64,000 bases of DNA from Ptychodera flava (Eukaryota > Hemichordata > Enteropneusta > Ptychoderidae). The position numbers and the translations under genes are program-made. Shown here one piece after another: positions 1 through 10,678 of the stretch. Position 1 is the stretch's first letter. Each line of letters starts with the position of its first letter. Under the pieces are notes generated by a model. The model saw nothing but the letters and a program-made list of their open reading frames with translations, made no database searches and had not been told where the DNA came from. The stretch is taken from the NCBI RefSeq assembly GCF_041260155.1, contig NC_091940.1, positions 29,113,651-29,177,650 on the forward strand, in the 5' to 3' direction.

Positions 1-257
1 CTTTTTAACTGTTATTTTGTCATAAAAAAGCATCATTCTACAGAAAACCTGAGACACAAAGGAAAACAGTTGCATTAATGACAACGAAAGATATCTTGTC
101 ATTTTTCTATCTCTAAAATAAGTCACTTTATCAAATATATATTGTGAAATATTTGTGCATGTTGCTTTCTCATACTGAATTCTCATACAGAGAACAGAAA
201 AGTATCAGGAATTTGTCATGCTTTTCACTTTCACTTAGCAAACATCAAGATATCTCT

Positions 258-690
258 GGCATATATTTTTGATTTATTACAGTATGGCGCCCGAAGGGAG
301 CGGAGAAAAATATGAAACATCCTGATACCTCTGATATATATTTCTTGTATATTAAAGTCATGCACAGGAAGGGCGTGCTGAAAAATGTCTGATATATTAA
401 AGTAATGTGCTCGAAGAGCACGCTGAAAAATATTGAACATACAGATATCTCTGATATATGTATGCCTGATATGTTAAAGTTGGGCGTGCTGAAAATATGT
501 CTGATTATTAAAGTTACGCGCCCGAAGGGCGCGCCGAAAAATGCAACTGAATGATGAAATTTGTGACTGACACGATGCATTTTAGGCAATGATGAGCCTG
601 TGTCGAAATTCAAAAACACACTGACCCCCCCTATTGGGCATTTCAAAAACATGGTGACCCCCCCCCATGAATCCACCGCCCCCCCCCCGC
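258..690. repeat. Degenerate short-repeat array (GCGCCCGAAGGGCGCGCTG units)
   Basis: About five imperfect units occur between roughly 283 and 545. Each carries a GC-rich palindromic core resembling GCGCCCGAAGGGCGCGC, followed by TGAAAAAT and an AT-rich spacer of the type GATATATTAAAGT. Spacing between cores is irregular (about 35-70 bp). The array is followed by two copies of a CAAAAACAYRSTGACCCCCC phrase at about 611-665. The open frames through it in both directions are by-products of the repeat and I do not treat them as genes. The element class is not recognised. Confidence 0.6.
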
Positions 691-796
691 GCCGAAGAAA
701 CTGACCAGTCCCTTACAAATGATGATATAGTTTACGTTTCCTGTGACTAAAGAATAGAAATGTTAACGTTGGTGAATGCCATCATGCATGAATTAC

Positions 797-948
797 CTGC
801 TGTACTTTGGTCCAGGCATGTGTGCAAACTTCAGACGTACGTAGGCAATGTAAAGAAGATATAATAATCCAGTAATAACCAATGGTAACAGAATAACGAC
901 GCAGATACTGGCGATCAGGTAACCGAGAGTGAACAGGTTAAACGCCAT
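797..948 (-). CDS. CYP46A1: CYP46A1-like cytochrome P450, first coding exon (partial gene)
   Basis: This exon encodes the N-terminal membrane anchor and start of the proline hinge of a microsomal cytochrome P450. The ATG at 948-946 (context AAAATGG) begins about 50 residues: a hydrophobic segment at residues 8-36, then YIAYVRLKFAHMPGPKYS. The K-[YF]-x-H-[IM]-P-G-P hinge matches CYP46A1 (cholesterol 24-hydroxylase; vertebrate members read KYDHIPGP or RYEHIPGP), whose family hydroxylates cholesterol in the ER. The exon ends in AG|GTAATT at 797/796, a good donor, and the frame closes just beyond it, so the remaining exons lie to the left of base 1. The heme-binding cysteine is not in the window, so activity cannot be judged. 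An upstream in-frame ATG at 1017 would add a non-hydrophobic leader and is less likely. Family assignment rests on a short stretch. Confidence 0.62.
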
Positions 949-1115
949 TTTTGATGAACAAACGTTCTGCACTTGGTAAAAGCTGGGACACCCTGTCACT
1001 CTCGACTTGTTTTGCACTGCGCTACTCTCAGCTGATACAGCAAATGCCCTATGACGCTTGGCCTTTAACCCTGAGTCACATTTCGCAGCATTGTTCTCAC
1101 TGCCATGACAAACAC

Positions 1116-1322
1116 CACAGGCGCCTGTGGGCTAGGGAGTCTTCTGGATTGGTCGATTCTCTGCCCGATTTTTCGATCCCGTACTCGATTTGCCCGCCAC
1201 TGCGACCTAAATACTCCCTTACAACTTAGGTTGCAGTGGCGGGCAGATCGAGTACGGGATTGATAAATCGAGCAGAAAATCGATCTATCTAGCTGACAAC
1301 CTAGCCCACGGTCGCCTGTGCC
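1116..1322. mobile_element. Foldback MITE, about 205 bp
   Basis: The left end CACAGGCGCCTGTGGGCTAG is mirrored by CTAGCCCACGGTCGCCTGTG at the right end, and complementarity continues inward (cgatc.cgtactcgat..gcccgccactg against its inverse), leaving a short central loop near 1215. No coding capacity. It lies immediately upstream of the CYP46A1-like first exon, so it sits in or near that promoter. I do not see matching target duplications, so it is probably old. Its terminus resembles that of the larger foldback at 62800-63364 (ACAGGCGACC). Confidence 0.7.
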
Positions 1323-1893
1323 TAACAGCTGGCTAGATGAAGGTCCCATCGGCATGGCGTCAAATTCCCATTTTGGTGAACACAGCGCCGCCAGCGGTGG
1401 AATGAAGCTAGACCCGGTGATCAGTGTAGTGAAGCATTCGATATTTTTGAGTATGAGGACAGGGTAACGTTTTTACCTGAATGAAGCATTTTTTTCCCAA
1501 TTCATGCTTTTTCTTAATATTGTATCAATTTGAGACAGAGCACTTTTTATGTGAGAAGACAAAATCAAGAGCAACACGTTTTAACATTTTAGCACCACAA
1601 CTTCAACATTGGCATTCTAAGATGATGCTATATTGCCGATGTTGTTTCAATGCCGTCGTATTGCACTTGCATGGCACTGAAATTTGTGACATGGTTGACA
1701 TGACTTAATTTGCACAGGATTATGTGGATCAAACTTTGTTGACAGGTTTATGTCGAGTATATCGAGAGGCAGCTTGGGTTCGGTTTTGTGTCTACAGTTC
1801 AGATATACCTTGAAATTGGGGCAACCATCACCTCACAGTCATGGTCCTCATTGCAGCGTGTAATTTTATTACAATATCAAGATGCAAATTTCC

Positions 1894-1961
<68 letters not shown>

Positions 1962-2046
1962 CTCGTGTGAAATTACAGTGCTCAATGCTGAAAGCAGATC
2001 ATTGTAAATAATAACAAAAATTACGTCAAGTACAAAGTAAATATAG
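1323..2046. other. Non-coding stretch with a (GA)n tract
   Basis: No gene seen. A perfect (GA)n microsatellite occupies about 1897-1957. Open frames here are short and lack any recognisable domain. Confidence 0.6.
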
Positions 2047-2147
2047 CTGTTACCTAATTTGCATGTATCTAGCGATCATCAGACTTTACATCCTGAGGGT
2101 AAAAGAAGTCTGATGATTGCTAGATGCATGAAACTTTGTTACAGATA
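2047..2147. repeat. Hairpin-forming inverted repeat
   Basis: GCATGTATCTAGCGATCATC at 2061-2080 pairs with the inverse at about 2107-2130 (GATGATTGCTAGATGCATG), giving a stem of about 25 bp with two or three mismatches and a loop of about 20 nt; weaker pairing extends the stem outward to about 2047 and 2147. It could be a tiny MITE or a pre-miRNA-like hairpin; sequence alone does not decide. Confidence 0.6.
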
Positions 2148-2180
2148 TTAATTACTTTGTACGTGAAAGAATTTGTGTTT

Positions 2181-2181
2181 G

Positions 2182-2276
<95 letters not shown>

Positions 2277-2412
2277 GAGAGAGATAGAGGGATACATACA
2301 TACATAATACATACATACATACATACATACATACATACATACATACATACATACATACATACATACATACATACATACATACATACATAGACACATAGAC
2401 ACATAGATAGAT

Positions 2413-2443
<31 letters not shown>

Positions 2444-2446
2444 GAG
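2181..2446. repeat. Compound (GATA)n-(CATA)n microsatellite
   Basis: A run of GATA/TAGA units to about 2290 passes into CATA units to about 2390 and back into GATA units. Overlapping frames encoding long YLSI or YVCM repeats are artefacts of the tetranucleotide period. Confidence 0.97.
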
Positions 2447-3577
2447 GAAGATCGATTAAAGCCATTAACATTTACGTTGTAAGCTGCTAACGAGTTACTT
2501 GGTCGGGGCGAGGAGACCCCCCTCCCCCCGGCGTTGGTAATCGGCAGAACAAATTAATGAAGGGGATCAGGGAGGGCAATTAACAGCCTGTTGATGAAAA
2601 AAAAACCAGTTCAATATATGACATTTATTGACTATATTCATAACTTCTAGACGAATAATGCTTGCAGTACCCTGTGATCCCACTGAAACCGCTCTCTGCC
2701 AAACATAGTCGATAGAGAGCGTCAAAGCAAACTTATTTTATCCCTCTCGGTAACAATTTTTTCTCATTCGGCCAGTAACATTTTTGCTTACAAATCCTCT
2801 AGCACCCCCACCCCGATGTTGAAAGTTTTTAAGATGGCAATTAAACATCTTATCGTTTAAAACCATTTTGTAGTTTTCCGATCGGTAGCATATAGATTCT
2901 GTCCCATTTAGGGCTAAGATGCACCTTTTTAAGTATTGATGTGAGTATATCAGCGACTTCACTCACGGACAGGTGCAGAAAGCTCTAGAATTCAATGGGT
3001 GTTACATGTCACTGTTCATGGATGACGCGAGATTGTTGAAATCTTGGAAGCGAGCTCGTCAGTTTCTTGCTTTGAAATGTGAACATTTAAGGTATGCATG
3101 TCACCTTCCTTGGCATCGGTGTTTAGCTTTTGAAGGTCCGATGGCACATGTATTTCATCAACATACTCTTCACTCTACGGGGTCGAATTTCTTTTCTGCG
3201 TGGTTCAGAGTTGTTCTCTTTCAGTATTTCTTCGGATGTTACCAAATATACTTTTTCTGAGGATTTCATCGCGTAATAAACCTTTACCTAAAGATGTTGA
3301 TGCACGTGGTGATATACGGACAAGATGTTTCTACATTTTAGAAACTTTTTTAAAAAGTTACTTACCGTAAAGCATTTGGAATTATTACGGAAATGCTAAA
3401 CAGGTGTCATTTTTAACAGGTACTCTCAGCAAGATACAGGTTTTATCTCACACAATCATCCAAACGCGATATTTTCAATGGTATCGTTTTTTAACTACAT
3501 TGCATACACAACAAGAAGAAATCAAGGACACATACAAGATACATACAGTCTAAGTCGTCATATCTATGTACCCATAA

Positions 3578-3652
<75 letters not shown>

Positions 3653-4674
3653 CACACAGCACTCTGTAGAGCCTCGGTGTAAAACAATAGAGTGGTGTAG
3701 TTGCCAGTAATTTGCAGTAATTACTGGAATAACTTTACATGATTTATTGCCATGTTATACAAATAGCGCTGTTCACGGTTATAGCATTGGCAGTAGGGGG
3801 AAAAGAGCCTCTCTTCTGTCTGTGGTTAAAGGTTTGTAATTAAGCAATAATTTAATGTACCCCTCCCCGACCATTATGTGGACGAAAGAAAACTTTGCAC
3901 AACATAATGTACGAGGCGAAGCCTAGTACAATATGGAGTGCACTGGGATACTGCAAAGCTAATTCAGAATTAGAGATCGAAATCCAGCGATCGATTTACT
4001 CCTGTGGTAAGATTTGGCATTGCGAAAAAAAACTGACACAATCGCTGGTTGGAGGGAGAAAGCTTTTCGAAACATCTGATGAAAAACTGACCAAATCGAT
4101 GAAGTTTGGAAAACCCATATTAGACCGTGTCACTGAAAACCCCACCCAATTGGATGGCACGTATAAGTAAAGCCAAGCAATGGAAGTGCCCCCTCCCCCC
4201 CACCCCCGGGAGTGAAACCTTTGCTTGAGGTCCATTATGGGCTGGGAGGGGATACATTATTGCTATATGGCAATTTGTAGAAGTAGAAAACATCTGTGCA
4301 ACAATACTAGATGATCGGATACATAATCAGTAAAAAATGAGGGATGACGTCACAAAATTCACTGGTGCTGACAAAACTATAATATAATACTAGATATAGC
4401 AACGAGCGCGCGACATCGGATACATGCTGCTTCAAAAAGCGGACAAATTTTGTCACTGTTGCTTGCACGACCATCATGTTGTTACAGCACGTAATCTTAG
4501 CTGTACATAGGTCAGACGTCTCTCGGTATCCATTGCTACACTGGCAGTCGCCTATAAAGAGGTATCATTCTTGCATGCGTAATTTCAAAATGTGTTATCT
4601 AATAAAAGTGCGGACAAATGCATATTTTTGCATATTAATGACGGAACAATAACGCTAATTTGCAAACAGCTCTA
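2447..4674. other. Non-coding stretch with a (CT)n tract
   Basis: No gene recognised. A perfect (CT)n microsatellite spans 3581-3649. An open frame at 2973-3260 (plus) encodes 95 residues without a recognisable domain; I do not call it. Confidence 0.55.
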
Positions 4675-5163
4675 TTATAGAAATAACGGGCGACGCGCTG
4701 ACCATTAACGTTTATTTGTGGGCCCGCGCCCACAAATACACGTTAATGGTCAGAGCGGAGTCTGTTATTTCCATTATATTATCATCGAACCGGAGAAAAC
4801 CGTCAAAATTTGCGAAAATTTTCGGAGCGAACGACAACTGGGCCCCAGAGCTGAGCAATACGCGACGCACTGTCACGCGCGCTGTAAAATATTGGCAAAT
4901 CCGGAGATATTTTCAGAAAAAAAGTATCTCAACTTGGCCCACAAGTTCTCCATTTTATTTTGTGATTGATTAAGATTTACGTTTGAGCTGTAAAGATACG
5001 ATACTTTGAGTTGTTAATCTTATTATTCATATTCACGGGCATGTAAACAGACCATTACATTTGTGGTCAGTCACGTGGTTCAGCTCGACCAATCAAAATG
5101 CGACAGGCAAGGCATGGTAATATAATAAGGTAATGGTCAGCGCGTCGTCCGTTATTTCTATAT
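4675..5163. mobile_element. Non-autonomous DNA element, copy 1, with about 30-bp terminal inverted repeats
   Basis: The left terminus (4678 onward, TAGAAATAACGGGCGACGCG) recurs inverted at the right end (about 5130-5163, ending GTCCGTTATTTCTATA). Just inside the left end is a second strong palindrome at 4696-4757: CGCTGACCATTAACG... pairs with ...CGTTAATGGTCAGAGCG around a GTGGGC/GCCCAC centre. No coding capacity. A second related copy follows directly, so the region looks like a tandem or nested insertion. Confidence 0.65.
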
Positions 5164-5600
5164 TAACGGGCGATTTTTGTCTTTCCTCTCGCCCTTGCCC
5201 ATAAATAAACGTTAATGGTTAGCGCGGAGTCTGTTATTTCAATTATATTATCAACGAACCCCGAAAGACCGTGAAAATTTACGAAAATTTCCTGTGCGAA
5301 CGAAAACGGGGCCCCAGAAGCTGTCAGTGAGTAGTGTGCACGCTGCAAAAATTTTGCAAATCCGGAGATTTTTTTGAAAAAAAGGGTCTAAACTTGGCCC
5401 ACAAATTCTCCTTTTTATTTTAAGATTGATTATGATCTTTGTACAAATCACAATTTTCGTTTTAGCTGTAAAGTTACTGTGGTTACGATATTATTCATAT
5501 TCACGGGCATGCAAACAAACCATTACTGTGTATTTGTGGGCAGTCACGTGGTTCAGGTCGACCATTTAAAACGCAATGGACAGGGCATGGTAATATAATG
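5150..5600. mobile_element. Non-autonomous DNA element, copy 2 of the preceding family
   Basis: The sequence repeats that of 4685-5128 in the same orientation with perhaps 75-80% identity by eye. Shared landmarks in order: AACGTTAATGGT, GAGTCTGTTATTTC, GGGGCCCCAGA-like, GCAAATCCGGAGAT, AACTTGGCCCACAA, TATTCATATTCACGGGCATG, CAGTCACGTGGTTCAG and GGCATGGTAATATAAT. Both copies end in the same word, which argues for a tandem arrangement rather than two chance insertions. Confidence 0.65.
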
Positions 5601-6063
5601 CCGAGTATAGGACTACCAACATCCCAAATACGACCTACCTTGTAATTGATTCTGATCATTGAACACCACACACAGGGACTTCAAAAAAGTATGGAAATTA
5701 GCCAATAAATGTGTAAAATCTGCGTGATATTTTATTTCATTACATCAACCATATATTTACATCAGTGATACACCTAATATTTATAGAAGTACAATGATAA
5801 AATTTGCTGCTTTTCCCCCCATTCCACTACCCGTTCGATTGAAACAAAAAGGCTGGTGAATTAGATTTTGTAAACAAACAACCTTGGAATGTACTAGTCT
5901 GTTGATACATAAGCTGAGACGATCTTCTCCTAAGGGCCACTGAACAAAAAGCGTGATACAAAATCTTAAACCATAACACAAAGCATGCCCCACATACATC
6001 AACAGTTGGCTGAATCATAGCAAGTAAAGAATATTTTGCAGAAATAAATTTATGCTCATTTAA

Positions 6064-6375
6064 AGTAGAATGCGCCTTCAGGACAGATATTTGGACTCTC
6101 AAATTTTTACAATTTTTTTCTGATTTACCACTTGTGGGGACTCATTTTAAAGCTCTTGAAGTGAGAAACATTTTCATCATCCTGGTTTTTCGAAATCAAA
6201 AATTAGCACAGAGGTAGCGGCCATTTTGAATTTCAAGTATCGGTAAATGTTAGATGATTTGTTTCTCTAGTGACAAACTTTGCATGGCAACTGCTGATTT
6301 TTATTCTGGATTTGGTAAGACAATGGTTGAAAGTTTCATTGAAGAGTTTGAGCAAAAATTTTTTTTTTCACAGTT
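6064..6375 (+). mobile_element. GGTAG-type TTAA MITE, 3'-truncated copy
   Basis: Begins after TTAA at 6060-6063 with AGTAGAATGCGCC and follows the family consensus: GACAGATATT(C/T)GGACTCTCAA, CATTTTAAAGCTCTTG, GCGGCCATTTTGAATTTCAA, TTGTTTCTCTAGT, GATTTTTATTCT, GAGTTTGAGCAAAA. The sequence departs from the family after about 6375, so the 3' terminus is missing. Confidence 0.8.
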
Positions 6376-7054
6376 CATTTTGTATGTCAACTGCAAAATT
6401 TTTGTTCTACTCCCAAAAGCATGTACAATTGGACCACCGGCTACTCAGTTTGACAACATAGCATCTATGTGTGTGTGTTTGTTTACACTTGAATTTGAGT
6501 CCAGACCTGATTTCACTATCCAACAGTAAACAATGCAGTCAACACTTGTACAGGGATACTGTGCATCTCATGCTCCAGAGAGTATTACATAAAATTGTAG
6601 TCGACATTACCAACAAAAATGGCAAGAAAATCATGGAAAGTTACAGCTAATGGCCCTTTAAATTATACAAACTAGGTTTTGAGTACAACACTGGTTCACA
6701 AACTACTTATCATGCTCAATTACAAACGCCCGTTGCGTCTTTGTCTTACAATTATCATAATATTGCGTCCCAGCAAAAAACATGAAGACCTCATATGTGA
6801 AAACATGCTTAGAAAGTAAATGTTAGATCAATACTCTTAGAACATAGTTCATCTCTGAATAATAATGTCCTTAAAATGAACATTGTACTGTAGATTAAAT
6901 TACCAGGAATATATACATATAATAGTGAATTGTCCTTCATTAGTTTTATACTCTTATATAATCAGATTTCTGTTTGGATACTACAAAAAAACTGTTCTAC
7001 ATGTCTGTACTGTAGGTGTGTTATTACAATAGTTTGGAAATGACATATAGTTAT

Positions 7055-7403
7055 GGTAGAATGCACCTTGGGGCAGATATTTGGTCTCTCAAACTTTTCA
7101 ATTCTTTTCTGATCTACCATTTGTTGGGGCTCATTTTGAAGCTCGTGGAAAATGAAAAACTTTAACCACCTTAGTTTTATGAAAAAAAAAAAAATTATTT
7201 TTATCAATAGAGTTAACACAGGGATGGCGGCCATTTTGAATTTTAAATCTTGGTATATCTTGTGTAACTTGTTTCTCCAGTACCAAAATTTGCACAGTGA
7301 CCCCTGATTTTTTATTCTTGATTTTGAAAGAGAATGGTTGAAAGATTCACTTTGTAAAGTTTGAGCAAATATTTAAGTCCTTACTTTCGAAGGGCATACT
7401 ACC
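7055..7403 (+). mobile_element. GGTAG-type TTAA MITE, near full length
   Basis: Starts GGTAGAATGCACCTTGGGG and ends GGGCATACTACC followed by TTAA (7404-7407); the left flank is TTAT. The two ends are inverted copies of each other. Internal landmarks are those of the family, including GGATGGCGGCCATTTTGAAT at about 7223-7242. No coding capacity. Confidence 0.85.
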
Positions 7404-9990
7404 TTAACTGAAATAGTTCAAAGACACATTTCATGTATGGGTTTCTATATAACTTGAATTACTTCACCAGGATATCATACGGTATTTGTTTCCACTATAT
7501 GGAAAATACTCTGATTATATCATATCTGTAAATAGACACAAATTCCTGAAACTTTTTTAGTGACTGCATGTACATGCGACAATAGTTCAAGCAAATTCTA
7601 TTGTAAGAGAAAAATTTTGTTCTTTTTATCAGCCTTATAACAAGTCCTTTCATTCCCAATAAAACTGGGTACTTTCAAATTTGTCAAAAGAAACCCCCCA
7701 CCTCCCCCACCTCCCCCCCCCCCCCAAAAAAAAACTGAACTATAAAAAATGAAGTACCTTTCCCTTTTTTATCGACATACTTAGAATTGACCAGCGAGTC
7801 AGTTGATTGCATGACTCTGTCAACATCCTCGTAGCGCCTTGCTTTGTTTGTTGCTGGTAGAAAAAAACTTATTCACCATAGAGTAGGGACGGGAAACATG
7901 TCAAAGGTATATGTTTTTTTTATGTTATCTGATGAAAACCCTGATTAATACATATAGACACTCCGATTAGAAATGAGTGTAGATGATTATGCCCTACCAA
8001 AAGGTACGCTAAAATTTACTCAATTAAAACCATGATTAAAAACATTCTCACCAAGTGAAAACAAATCTTTAATTCACGAGATCGAGACCAACATTATCTT
8101 GTTATCTTTTTTTGTTAATTGTTTCTATAAAATACTAATATCAAAATACTCTCATCCAATTTAGAATCTGCAGTTCCTATTCCTTTGGGTATAGATATTA
8201 AGGCCTTATTGACAATCACTCAAATATAGCTGACAAAAAGTGGGACACTACTAGGTATGTAAATGATAGGTACAAATACATGCTCAGTTCCATAAATATA
8301 CCTTAAATGAACTTTTAAATTGAATGACCTCTTTTTAAGGTCGATTTCAGTTATCAGTGCATCGTTTACAGGTGAGTGAACTCTGGGAGGCGCCCACTTC
8401 AGTTTGATCTTTAATAGGACTACTAAACACTGGGAGGAAAATTCTTGAAAGTCTATGATTGACTTTGTAAAATGATCAAATTTTGAAAAATGGCTTAGAA
8501 CTGTACATAATGGCAAGTAACTGACTTTCTCTGTGTTTTTTCTGACCAGCTGATGAACTCCAATTTGTCAATAAATTTTAACGATGCTTCCTGATGCTAT
8601 CCTTGCATCAACCTTGGTGTCTTAAAAGTGTGTTGTAATGATCCTAAGTTCAAGAGCTAACATGCTAAACTATTGAAAAATGCCCCTGGCTCAACCAATT
8701 CATGGATACCATAGCAAAATGGGAACAGTCAAGTTCATCCTTCAAAGGCAAGTAAAATAAAATAAGCAACATCTATGAAATATACCCCTAGAAATGAAAT
8801 GCAACTACAGGGAGTACTTAACTCAAAATATATCATGCAGTGTTTCAACCTTCCGTCATAATTTCTCATTATATGCATAAAATTTGCATATTCTAAACAC
8901 AGGCTCACTACATACAGTGGCTGATTGGATGGTTTTGATTAAAAATGATAACATATTCCATTGTTAGGACAAAATGTCTGAAAACCTAGATGAAAGAGTG
9001 GTTCTACTGTGAAATTCAATGAACAGGTGGAGTGTTTTGCAGACTCGGTATGCAAGAGAGATCACATGATGGCAATAGAAACATACCTACATGCAAACGC
9101 ATCCGGAAATACATATATTTCTTTGTGTGTGTGTGTGAACATGGTTTGTGAACATGTACCGCGGTCCATGCGAATTCCAGGTTTAACCCATTGACCAAAC
9201 ACAGTACAACTTTATACAACAGTAAAGGAATTCAATAAAGACAGTTGTTATGCTGAGATAAATCTATTCACATTGGACACCCTTTAACTTTCAACATTTC
9301 TGAACTTTTTCAGTAACTTTAAGGATTCTCTGGAAATTTCTTTGTATTTAACCCTTTACCAGTTCACGTAATATGCAAATTTTTTGTGAATCAAAAGACA
9401 AATTTCTTGAGCCAGCAGTGTATCAATCTGGCTTGTGTTTCAATAACACCTGAAAGTTTGGGAACTTTTCAAAAATCACTACCGGTATATTCTTATCAGT
9501 ATACTGTACGGAATACCAACCCATTAGTTTTCGGGTGCGACTTAAAATCAAGAGGTATATGTTAGGTGAAATTGCTAGTTTAATGTCATCACAGGGGGTT
9601 CATTTCTGATCATTCATTATGAGGGGCATCCTTAGGTGAGGAGGAGGCCCGTAGCTCTTGCAGGGTGCTATGTTAAAGACTGATCATTATAACATACATG
9701 TAGTGAGTTTAGATGAGATTTGAATATTTGTTTCTGAAACTTGCACCAAAAATCATACAACTTCTACACAGATAGCTTACTTTTTGTGATGGGATTGAAA
9801 TGGCATTTCAAACTGGATAGACATAAATTCATCTTGTGAGTTAAGTCACACGTGTTAGCAGGAACTTGGGTTGAATTTTGGATGTGCACTGTGGCTAATC
9901 AATGTCATGATTTGACTCAGAGGCTATAAGATACATTAACTTTGACTACAACGGGTAATTCATTGTTACAGTTCAAGTGGGTACAATTGG

Positions 9991-10382
9991 CTCACCAAAT
10001 TAGGTAATTACATGTAGCCAGCAACTTCGCTGAGTTGTTTGCTGTATGCCCTGGTGTTCACCTAAGTCTGTTTTATTGTCGGAAGACTGATAAGGAATCA
10101 ACCAAACTCAGCAGGCAGCTCTCCTTCCTACAACAGATCATGTTTAAAACTATACAATATTTTATTCCCACTTTCAGAACTTTCCCATGAACTGGCTGCT
10201 AGTTGAAATGGTTTGTTCTAGTATAGGCATATCAGTTTACTCAGTGGGAGCTGCCTGCTGAGTCTGGTGGATTCCTTATCAGTCTTCAGACAATAAAACA
10301 GACTAAGGCTTGTTTAGGTAAATGCCAGGTCATACAGCAAACTGCTCAGATAAGTTGCTGGGTAATTACCTAATTTGGTGTG
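9991..10382. mobile_element. Foldback element with about 130-bp arms
   Basis: The left arm (CACCAAATTAGGTAATTAC... GTCTGTTTTATTGTC...GACTGATAAGGAATC...CTGCCT-like) is mirrored by the right arm ending GTAATTACCTAATTTGGTG. Arms are imperfect, spacer about 120 bp. No coding capacity. Pairing may extend outward about 15 bp on each side. No clear target duplication. Confidence 0.75.
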
Positions 10383-10678
10383 CGGAATATACCTGTGTCA
10401 GCTGAATGTAAGAGGTAGGTAAAGTTAAATAATGCAATTTCAAAAAAGAATGGTATCAGAAAGCAATAAAACTAAGCTAAAAGGTTGGAATAGGTGCTTC
10501 AAAAATGAAGTAAACAAATAGAAGGGTTTCTGATCAGAACTTTTTTTAAAGACTTGATTTCCTAGATAGAAATTTTGATTTGTTGCAAGAGGAGGCATTT
10601 TCGGTATCTAAAATTAATATCAACACTAAGAGTTTAGCTCTTATACCTGTGTTCATCGACATGAAAAGAAGTCATTAT

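Larger units (their letters stand above)
5601..10678. other. Non-coding stretch between mobile elements
   Basis: Apart from the two GGTAG MITE copies (6064-6375, 7055-7403) and the foldback near 10 kb listed separately, I see no gene. There is a poly-C/poly-A stretch at about 7694-7733. A TTAACCCTTTACC word at about 9349 looks like one end of a TTAA element whose other end I could not find. Confidence 0.5.

Noticed and set aside
2120-2471. Long minus-strand frames encoding YLSI/YVCM repeats
   Set aside because: Produced by the (GATA)n/(CATA)n microsatellite; all three frames are open because of the tetranucleotide composition.
2973-3260. 95-codon plus-strand ORF, considered as a transposon protein fragment
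   Set aside because: No motif of reverse transcriptase, integrase or transposase could be recognised, and length is within chance expectation.
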